Positions 1 through 5,488 of a stretch of 22,684 nt of DNA are shown here, piece by piece (position 1 is the stretch's first letter; each line of letters opens with the position of its first letter). Source of the stretch: a virus; IMG/VR virus record IMGVR_UViG_3300009507_000138, positions 1 through 22,684 of that record. One strand, given 5' to 3'. The position numbers and the translations under genes were made by a program. The notes beneath the pieces are model-generated. The model had not been told where the DNA came from. It saw only the letters and a list, made by a program, of their open reading frames with translations, and did not search any database.

Positions 1-126
1 ATGAACAATGGCGTTAACATCAAAAGATTACAAGAGGATGTAAAAATCCTTAGAGATGATGTTGAAAAATTAAAAGATAGTAATAGAAATATTATCTATA
101 ATAATGGAAACGAAAAAACACAATGA
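1..126 (+). CDS. Partial or short coiled-coil protein, unknown function
   Basis: The frame is open from the first base to a TGA at 124-126 and gives 41 residues if the ATG at 1-3 is the true start. The frame may continue left of the window, so this could be the C-terminal end of a longer protein. The visible residues have heptad-like spacing of Leu, Ile and Val (LQEDVKILRDDVEKLKD), so a short coiled coil is likely. The stop overlaps the next start in an ATGA arrangement (123-126), which indicates translational coupling with the downstream exported protein. No function can be assigned. Confidence 0.55.
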   Translation: MNNGVNIKRLQEDVKILRDDVEKLKDSNRNIIYNNGNEKTQ

Positions 127-428
127 AAAAATTAATAAGTATATTATTTTTATTATTGTTTACATCTAGCGTATTAGCAGCTAAATTATATACTGGCGGA
201 GAAAAATACGAAAAAAATGGTGTAATTGCTTTGACACTAACTCTTAATGGAAAATTAATTGAGTGGGTTTATAAAGAAAATTTAAGTCAATGCTTAAAAT
301 CTAAAAGGGTAGCGGCTAGAGAAGTAGGTGGCGAAAGAGTTATATTCGCTTGTAAGTCTGTAAAAGGATTATTACAAGAAGATAAACAAGCAAAATACGG
401 TATTAGATTACTTAAAATTTTAAACTAA
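123..428 (+). CDS. Small exported protein, unknown function
   Basis: This 101-residue protein begins with a typical Sec signal peptide: Lys2-Lys3, a hydrophobic core at 4-17 and a likely cleavage site after VLAA at about residue 20. The mature part is about 80 residues, basic, with two cysteines (C57 and C77) that could form a disulfide in the periplasm. Residues about 42-80 carry the pattern NG-x(7)-KENL-x-x-CLK-x-KR followed about 20 residues later by the second Cys. The same pattern recurs in the C-terminal half of the next protein (428-949), so the two appear to be tandem paralogues. The gene overlaps the upstream ORF by ATGA and the downstream one by TAATG. I do not recognise a family. 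Confidence 0.8.
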   Translation: MKKLISILFLLLFTSSVLAAKLYTGGEKYEKNGVIALTLTLNGKLIEWVYKENLSQCLKSKRVAAREVGGERVIFACKSVKGLLQEDKQAKYGIRLLKILN

Positions 429-949
429 TGAACGAAGATAACGAAGATAAAATAACAGAAAAAGAAAAGAAACTTTTTGGTTTTATAGAAAAGTATAGTC
501 CATTGATTATATTTGTTCTTTTTATGTTCTTTGCTTTTGGTTTAGATAAAGCAATGGCAGATTGTACAGGTTGTGGTGATGATGGTCACCAAGTTTGTCC
601 AATTGAAAAGAAACATAAACACGTTACCGTGATGAAAGAAGAACACAAAGCTTCATCATCTGAGCCTGAAATGGGCGTTGTGTTTGCTGTGTGTATTTTT
701 GAAATTGATGAAAATGGCAATAGAGTTTTAGTTGATCACGTAGCTTCAGAAAATTTAGTTGAATGTTTAAAAAACAAAAGAAACAAAGAAAAAGAATATA
801 GAGAGACTAAAGAAAAACCAGGTGTTTATAATATGACCTGTGATAAAGTTAATGCTAAAGTTAAAGTAAATGATGATGGTTCTTGGGAAATTTTAGATAT
901 TCTTGGCAGACACCAACAAGCTTACGAAAAGAAAAAAATCTACGAATAA
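428..949 (+). CDS. Membrane-anchored or exported Cys-rich protein, paralogue of the preceding one
   Basis: This 173-residue protein has a charged 21-residue N-terminus, a hydrophobic segment at about 25-39 and then KAMADC, which looks like an uncleaved anchor or a late signal-peptidase site (AMA before residue 45). Directly after it comes a C46-x-x-C49 pair with C57 and a His/Lys-rich stretch (HKH at 63-65), which could bind a metal; this is inference. Residues about 94-142 (NG, ASENL, ECLKNKR, then Cys138) match the pattern of the 123-428 protein with C113 and C138 as the counterpart cysteines. The start codon shares bases with the upstream stop (TAATG at 426-430). A later start inside the hydrophobic segment (Met33) is possible but would remove the charged N-terminus. 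Function unknown. Confidence 0.75.
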   Translation: MNEDNEDKITEKEKKLFGFIEKYSPLIIFVLFMFFAFGLDKAMADCTGCGDDGHQVCPIEKKHKHVTVMKEEHKASSSEPEMGVVFAVCIFEIDENGNRVLVDHVASENLVECLKNKRNKEKEYRETKEKPGVYNMTCDKVNAKVKVNDDGSWEILDILGRHQQAYEKKKIYE

Positions 950-960
950 ATCACAACTAT

Positions 961-968
961 TATAAATA
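961..968 (+). promoter_or_regulatory. Candidate T4-type late promoter (TATAAATA)
   Basis: The 36-base gap at 950-985 contains an exact TATAAATA octamer, the -10-like box that T4 late promoters use with the gp55 sigma factor. It ends 17 bases before the ATG at 986 and just upstream of an AAGGA ribosome binding site (976-980), close spacing that is common for T4 late genes. In such AT-rich DNA several chance matches per strand are expected over 22 kb, and two do occur inside genes (3435, 7518). The intergenic position therefore carries most of the weight. Confidence 0.6.
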
Positions 969-985
969 GTTAAAAAAGGATAACA

Positions 986-1756
986 ATGAAAAGATTATTA
1001 GTCTTTTTGTTATTCTTCATTATGGTAGGCGTTTCGCCTATTTGGGCTGACACTACAAACTCTGGAGCGACAACTAACTCTCAAACAAATACGAGTGGAA
1101 GTAATACCACTATATCGGGTGGATATTCGCAAGAAGCAACAACCACATATCAAAGTGGTTCATCAAGTAACACCACATCTAATAATACTACAAACGCATA
1201 TACAGGCGATCAAAGAGTAGTCAATTCAGCATCAGCACCATCAATGTCAGCAATGTCGCAAGACCTTTGTGTAGTAGGTATATCAGGTGGTTTATCTAAA
1301 TTTGGTATCGGCATATCAGCAGGTACATATAGAACAGACGAGAATTGCGAAAGAATAAAATTAAGTAAAGTCTTAAATGACTTGGGTATGAAAGTTGCCG
1401 CTGTTTCAATTCTATGTCAGGATGAAAGAGTTTTCCACGCAATGATACAATCAGGAACACCTTGTCCTTACAATGGTAAGATTGGCCAAGAGGCGTTAAA
1501 AGAATGGAAAAAATATGGTAAATTAAGACCTGATTACGAAAGATATACAGCAGATTTAAAATACATTGAAAAGAAAAACAAACAATTAGAAAAAGAATAC
1601 GAAAAAAAAGTGGCTGAAAATGCTGAAGAATTAACTAAACAACAAATTGAATTAGACGCAGTAGCGGCTGAGAAACAAAAACTGATTGACGAAATGAATG
1701 ATTTGAAGGGAAAGAAGACTGAAAAAAAAAGTCAAAACAAAAATTCCCCAAAGTAG
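986..1756 (+). CDS. Secreted protein with Ser/Thr/Asn-rich linker and C-terminal coiled coil
   Basis: This 256-residue protein starts with a clear signal peptide (MKRLLVFLLFF..., likely cut after IWA at residue 21). Residues 22-90 are a low-complexity Ser, Thr, Asn and Gly linker. Residues about 92-180 form a compact domain with four cysteines (C95, C121, C144, C160) and the motifs GISGGLSKFGIG, NCERIKLSK, LCQDERVFHAM and GTPCPYNG. Residues about 185-245 are a Lys/Glu-rich coiled coil, and the tail is basic. The start has an AAGGA site at 976-980 and lies just behind a candidate late promoter. A role outside the cytoplasm late in infection fits, for example virion-associated or envelope-acting, but I cannot name the family. 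Confidence 0.8.
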   Translation: MKRLLVFLLFFIMVGVSPIWADTTNSGATTNSQTNTSGSNTTISGGYSQEATTTYQSGSSSNTTSNNTTNAYTGDQRVVNSASAPSMSAMSQDLCVVGISGGLSKFGIGISAGTYRTDENCERIKLSKVLNDLGMKVAAVSILCQDERVFHAMIQSGTPCPYNGKIGQEALKEWKKYGKLRPDYERYTADLKYIEKKNKQLEKEYEKKVAENAEELTKQQIELDAVAAEKQKLIDEMNDLKGKKTEKKSQNKNSPK

Positions 1757-1772
1757 AGAAAGAGAATAAAAA

Positions 1773-1892
1773 ATGGATCCTATTACCCTTAACCTTATTA
1801 TTTGGAGTGCCCTTATAATCTATGTGCCTTACAAAATATATAATTTTATTCACAGTCTTAATCCTTACGACTTTTCTAATAAGTCCAAGTAA
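1773..1892 (+). CDS. Possible 39-residue membrane peptide overlapping the next gene
   Basis: An ATG at 1773 opens a 39-codon frame to TAA at 1890-1892. The product has one hydrophobic stretch (ITLNLIIWSALIIYV, residues about 4-18) and then a polar, basic tail, as in a small single-pass membrane protein. It fills the otherwise unexplained 65-base gap after 1756 and overlaps, in another frame, the signal-peptide codons of the 1822-3663 gene. Only a weak purine-rich stretch (AGAGAAAGAGAA, about 1755-1766) precedes it as a ribosome binding site. It could be a real micro-gene, a leader that couples translation into the next gene, or chance; overlap with conserved coding sequence keeps confidence low. 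Confidence 0.35.
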   Translation: MDPITLNLIIWSALIIYVPYKIYNFIHSLNPYDFSNKSK

Positions 1893-3663
1893 GGCCGAAA
1901 CCTGTACAACCAACGACCTTGGTGACCGTACCTGTACTACAACTACAGCTGGCACAACCACAGGAAACGTCTTAAACAACTCAACTTTTGGAACATCCGG
2001 TTACAGCACACAGGATTGGACAATTTCAGGTGATGTAGGTCAAGGACATAGTACCACATCAGGCACAACTTACACAGGACAAAATACTTCAGGTGGTAAT
2101 CTTGCTTTTGAGGGTGACCCTAAGGGTAGTATCTACCAAGATGTGGATTTGGTTGGCGATGGTCACTTAACAAAATCACAAATCAATGAGGGTTTTACTT
2201 CAACAATGTCAGCAGACATTTGGTTTTGGAATAATACAGAAAATACAACAACTCTTAAACAAACTATCACAGCCGGTGATGGTACGGTAACTACACAAAT
2301 AAGAAACATAAACGACCACGACCCAAATAGGGCAGGTAATGGTGGTCAATGGAATAACTACACAGATAGTTATACTCACAATACAAATACACAAACAGAT
2401 TTTACAATTAGAGCTGAAGTCTCCAATGACACAGCTGGTACAGGTAATGATGGTGCCCATAGGGGACCAGATGTAGATAATGTTCAGTTATCTATTACAA
2501 CTGCTGGTGTTCAATCATCAACATTTACACCTTGTGAAAAATTAGGTACTTGTACAAGCGCTGGTGAGGCTGTTAATGACGCAGTTAATTTAACAACAGA
2601 TGATGGTGTGGATTTATTTACAGATTTAGATACAAAAGTTGAAGACGCATTTAAAGAAGTAGAAAAGATGGAAGATGTAAAAGTAGAAGAAATAAAATTT
2701 GAAACAGTTTTAGTAGAAGATGATTTAGGTAAAATAGAAGAAGTAGAATTTAAAGAGTTTGTTGAAATGCAATTTACATCTTTTATAGAAGAAAATAATT
2801 TAGTAGAAGAATTTAAAACTGAATTAAAAGTAGAAGGTATAAATGAAGAAGAATTTTTTGATGAACTTGGTGACACTATGATGGAAGAAATTGAAACTGA
2901 AATGATGGCTGAATTAGATATGAAAGAACCTGAAATGTTGGAAGAACCAAAAGTAGAAGAAATCAAAGAGGAGGAATTAAGTGAGCCTGAATTGAAAGAA
3001 GAAATAAAAGAAGAAGAAATAAAACAAGAAGAAGTCAAAGAAGAATCAATTAACGAAGAATCTAATAAAGAGGAATCAAATGAATCTACGGAACCTGACA
3101 CCAATACAAATGAGGAAATTAAAGAAGAGTCTAATGAAACAACTGAGAAACCAGAGGATAGTGAATCTGTATCTAATGAATCTGAGGTGGCTGAAGATAA
3201 GGAAACAGAAGGAACGAAGGAAGAGGAAACTGATGGTGAAAATGTGGAAGATGAGGCAGTTGAATCTGATGAGGCTGAGACTGGAGAAATCAAGGTTAGT
3301 AGCATAAACGAAAAAGTACAAAGAGTTTTAAATAAAGTATTATCTAAATTAAAGAGAGTTGACCAAAAGTTACAGGCGATACAGATGGTCACATCACAAG
3401 GTATAACAGCTGGCGAGGCGGACTTGTCAGGATATATAAATAAGCGTATCTATACTAAACAAGTGGCATTAAACGGTGTACCAAATCCTGACTTCTTTCA
3501 AAATCTAAATATTTTGGAACAGCAACAAATATACAAGGACGCCAATTTAGCTGCGTATGTAAGTAATGATCCAATTGCTGTCAAACAAAAGCTCTTGCAA
3601 GAGATAAATGTGGACAAACAGAGATTATTACTAGAACTAAAGGCATTAAAAAATGAAGGATAA
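1822..3663 (+). CDS. Large exported protein: beta-rich N-terminal region, long acidic middle, helical C-terminus
   Basis: This 613-residue protein begins with a signal peptide (hydrophobic 5-20, likely cut near SKA at residue 25). After a short Cys pair (C28, C38) and a Thr-rich stretch, residues about 48-228 alternate polar and aromatic residues (NNSTFGTSGYSTQDWTISG, SIYQDVDL, ADIWFWNN, FTIRAEV, VDNVQLSI) in a pattern resembling jelly-roll, carbohydrate-binding-type domains; this fold is inferred. Residues about 262-495 are overwhelmingly Glu with Lys, Val and Ile, many in EE-x-K repeats. Residues about 500-613 turn basic and helical, with a coiled-coil start and a Tyr/Asn-rich section (GYINKRIYTKQ, NDPIAVKQKLL). 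A weak GGAG at 1802-1805 is the only candidate ribosome binding site. Glycan binding on the virion or host surface is possible but unproven. Confidence 0.8.
   Translation: MCLTKYIILFTVLILTTFLISPSKAETCTTNDLGDRTCTTTTAGTTTGNVLNNSTFGTSGYSTQDWTISGDVGQGHSTTSGTTYTGQNTSGGNLAFEGDPKGSIYQDVDLVGDGHLTKSQINEGFTSTMSADIWFWNNTENTTTLKQTITAGDGTVTTQIRNINDHDPNRAGNGGQWNNYTDSYTHNTNTQTDFTIRAEVSNDTAGTGNDGAHRGPDVDNVQLSITTAGVQSSTFTPCEKLGTCTSAGEAVNDAVNLTTDDGVDLFTDLDTKVEDAFKEVEKMEDVKVEEIKFETVLVEDDLGKIEEVEFKEFVEMQFTSFIEENNLVEEFKTELKVEGINEEEFFDELGDTMMEEIETEMMAELDMKEPEMLEEPKVEEIKEEELSEPELKEEIKEEEIKQEEVKEESINEESNKEESNESTEPDTNTNEEIKEESNETTEKPEDSESVSNESEVAEDKETEGTKEEETDGENVEDEAVESDEAETGEIKVSSINEKVQRVLNKVLSKLKRVDQKLQAIQMVTSQGITAGEADLSGYINKRIYTKQVALNGVPNPDFFQNLNILEQQQIYKDANLAAYVSNDPIAVKQKLLQEINVDKQRLLLELKALKNEG
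2941..3290 (+). repeat. Purine-rich degenerate repeat encoding the glutamate tract
   Basis: This stretch of the 1822-3663 gene is built from degenerate GAA/AAA/GAG-rich units, for example GAAGAAATAAAAGAAGAAG around 2998-3018, which encode EE-x-K-type repeats. The coding strand is almost pure purine over long runs. Such tracts can expand or contract by slippage, so length variation between relatives is likely. The long open frame on the opposite strand here is a by-product of this composition. Confidence 0.6.
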
Positions 3664-3667
3664 AAAA

Positions 3668-3997
3668 ATGTTAGACAAACTAAAGGACAACCTAGCAAGT
3701 ATAGCAGCCTTAGTTGCGGCTGTTGTTGCGATTGGCGGTGGTTTTGTAAAGTATGGTGAAATCACTACTAAACTAAATCAAATAGAAGCAAATCAAGGTG
3801 TTGATTTATCACCTATTGACAAACAAATAGACGAAGTTAAATCAAATGTAAACGGAGTATCTAAAAATGTTAAAGAAAATAAAGACACTATTTCAAAAGT
3901 TGACACAAAAGCTGAAGTCAATAGTAAAGAAATAGAATTACTAAAGCTTCAAATCAAAGAAATTCAGATTAAATCCAATAATCCATTAGGCGGTTAA
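3668..3997 (+). CDS. Membrane-anchored coiled-coil protein (N-terminal TM)
   Basis: From the ATG at 3668 the product has 109 residues. I prefer this start over the ATG at 3653 because an AAGGA site (3656-3660) sits seven bases before it and it avoids overlapping the upstream gene. A short amphipathic start is followed by one Ala/Val/Ile/Gly membrane helix (residues about 10-26). Residues about 30-105 are a polar coiled coil with regular Lys, Asn and Val spacing (DKQIDEVKSNVNGVSKNVKENK). The layout recalls the TM-plus-coiled-coil form of phage inner-membrane proteins such as spanins, but that is inference only. It sits two bases before a protein of mirror layout. Confidence 0.75.
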   Translation: MLDKLKDNLASIAALVAAVVAIGGGFVKYGEITTKLNQIEANQGVDLSPIDKQIDEVKSNVNGVSKNVKENKDTISKVDTKAEVNSKEIELLKLQIKEIQIKSNNPLGG

Positions 3998-3999
3998 TA

Positions 4000-4434
4000 A
4001 TGGCCGAAAACGGTACAACGGATATAAAAGTCCAATTAGAAGGACTTAAAAAAGAGATAGAGAATATCAACTCTATTAATAGTCGTATTGACACGGCCAT
4101 TGAAAAGTTGACAGACTTATCTACCTCTATAAAGTCTATGTTGGCCGTACACGAAGAAAAACTTGATCAATCAGAAAAGATTGATGAAGTAATCTTTACA
4201 AAAATAAGAGAAAGAGCAGACGAGATAGAAAGGGTCAACCGTGAGTTGACTGACCATATTAATCTTACAGAGAAAAGATTAATGAATGAACTTAAATCAT
4301 TAAGGAACGATATAGGAGACCGTGTAGGAACGCTGGAGAAACACAAGTGGTTGATACTTGGGGGTTTCATAGCGGTAGGTTGGATATTATCAAAGAACTT
4401 AATGCCATTAATTCATATGATGAATGGCTCCTAG
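4000..4434 (+). CDS. Coiled-coil protein with C-terminal membrane helix
   Basis: This 144-residue protein is a long heptad-rich coiled coil (residues about 8-112; LEGLKKEIENINSI, IERVNRELTDHINLTEKRL) ending in a tail anchor: HKW followed by a hydrophobic helix at about 117-131 and a short polar end. It follows the 3668-3997 gene after two bases. The two proteins look like a pair with membrane helices at opposite ends and coiled coils that could interact. I recall similar short proteins in marine T4-like phages but cannot name a function. It is the last gene before the only sizeable gap in the right-hand part of the window. Confidence 0.75.
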   Translation: MAENGTTDIKVQLEGLKKEIENINSINSRIDTAIEKLTDLSTSIKSMLAVHEEKLDQSEKIDEVIFTKIRERADEIERVNRELTDHINLTEKRLMNELKSLRNDIGDRVGTLEKHKWLILGGFIAVGWILSKNLMPLIHMMNGS

Positions 4435-4436
4435 CA

Positions 4437-4465
4437 TTGACTTTTTAGCACATATATAGTATATT
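4437..4465 (+). promoter_or_regulatory. Candidate sigma70-type promoter ahead of the primase gene
   Basis: The 43-base gap at 4435-4477 contains TTGACT (4437-4442), a 17-base spacer and TATATT (4460-4465), a close match to the host sigma70 consensus with ideal spacing. It would start transcription near 4472, only a few bases before the ATG at 4478, so the primase message would be nearly leaderless. That fits the absence of any purine-rich ribosome binding site there. It plausibly drives the replication, nucleotide and glycan genes downstream. The AT-rich context makes a chance -10 match easy; the -35 match and position are the stronger evidence. Confidence 0.5.
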
Positions 4466-4477
4466 AGTATTTGTGTT

Positions 4478-5488
4478 ATGTCGTCTTATATTGATCTAAA
4501 ATTCATTAATAATATTTCAAGTAGATTAGGCCAGTTTAAAAAGAAAACTGACTATCTATTTAACTTTAGATGTCCCCATTGTGGTGACTCTCAAAAGTCT
4601 AAAACAAAAGCCAGAGCATATCTTTATAGGGTCAAAAATGATATGTTCTTTAAATGCCATAATTGTGGCCAAGGACAAAATTTAGCAAACTTTATTAAGT
4701 CTGTTGACCCAAAATTATACGAACAATATCTTTTAGAAAGATATAAAAAATCGGCACCTGCGACACCGAAACCACAGTTTGATTTTAAACCAACGAAGTT
4801 TATAGATCAAACACCGATAGATGATCTAAAGTCTATAAAAGACTTACCTGAGGATCATCCTGCTAGATTATACTGTACAAACAGAAAGATACCTGAAAAG
4901 TATTTTGACAAGTTATTTTTAAGTGACAAGTTTATGACTTTGGTAAATAAAGTAAAACCAAATACTTACAAAGTTATTAAAGATCATCCAAGATTAATAA
5001 TACCTTTTTATGATACTACTGGTAAAATATTTGCTTTTCAAGGTAGGGCTTTCGGTAAAGAACAACCAAAGTATCTAACAATTAAGTTAGACGAAAATAG
5101 GCAAAAAGTATATGGGCTTGAAAGAATCAATTTCCAAAACCCGGTACAGATCGTTGAAGGCCCGATTGATAGTTTATTTATTGATAATTGTTTGGCTGCT
5201 GGTGGAGCAGATTTATTTTTAAGAAATAAAATTCCTAACGATCAGATCACCTACATATTTGATAACGAACCTCGTAACAAAGAGATTGTTAAAAGAATGT
5301 ATAAAGTGATTGAACAAGATTTTAATGTGGTTATTTGGCCTGAAGAACTACAACTAAAAGATGTAAACGATATGATACTATCAGGCTTGACAAAAATAGA
5401 ATTACAAGATATTATAAGTAATAACACTTATTCAAAGTTATCTGCTTTGACAAAATTAAACTACTGGAAGAAAACAAAGGAGGTGTAA
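4478..5488 (+). CDS. 61: T4 gp61-like DNA primase
   Basis: This 336-residue protein makes RNA primers for lagging-strand synthesis and in T4 works with the gp41 helicase. The N-terminus carries a zinc ribbon with C32-x-x-C35 (CPHCGDS) and C60-x-x-C63 (CHNCG), matching the primase zinc-binding domain in position and wording. A TOPRIM-type core follows: VEGPIDS with E227 and then FDNE with D262 and E264 as probable metal ligands. The length is near that of T4 gp61 (about 340 residues). The ATG at 4478 gives the expected short stretch before the zinc ribbon; no better in-frame start exists, although there is no ribosome binding site. Its stop overlaps the nrdA start in TAATG. Confidence 0.92.
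   Translation: MSSYIDLKFINNISSRLGQFKKKTDYLFNFRCPHCGDSQKSKTKARAYLYRVKNDMFFKCHNCGQGQNLANFIKSVDPKLYEQYLLERYKKSAPATPKPQFDFKPTKFIDQTPIDDLKSIKDLPEDHPARLYCTNRKIPEKYFDKLFLSDKFMTLVNKVKPNTYKVIKDHPRLIIPFYDTTGKIFAFQGRAFGKEQPKYLTIKLDENRQKVYGLERINFQNPVQIVEGPIDSLFIDNCLAAGGADLFLRNKIPNDQITYIFDNEPRNKEIVKRMYKVIEQDFNVVIWPEELQLKDVNDMILSGLTKIELQDIISNNTYSKLSALTKLNYWKKTKEV

Noticed and set aside
955-971. Inverted repeat AACTAT/ATAGTT as a transcription terminator
   Set aside because: The stem is only six AT-rich pairs with no U-tract directly after it, too weak for an intrinsic terminator; it coincides with the promoter box instead.
2511-3392. A 293-codon open frame on the minus strand, very rich in serine
   Set aside because: It is the shadow of the glutamate-rich tract on the plus strand: GAA/GAG codons read in antisense give Ser/Phe/Leu codons and few stops. 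No ribosome site or promoter supports it, and all other genes are on the plus strand.
3435-3442. TATAAATA inside the 613-residue gene as a late promoter for the two coiled-coil genes
   Set aside because: It falls in codons for GYIN, over 220 bases before the next gene. In DNA this AT-rich, several chance matches are expected, so position gives no support.
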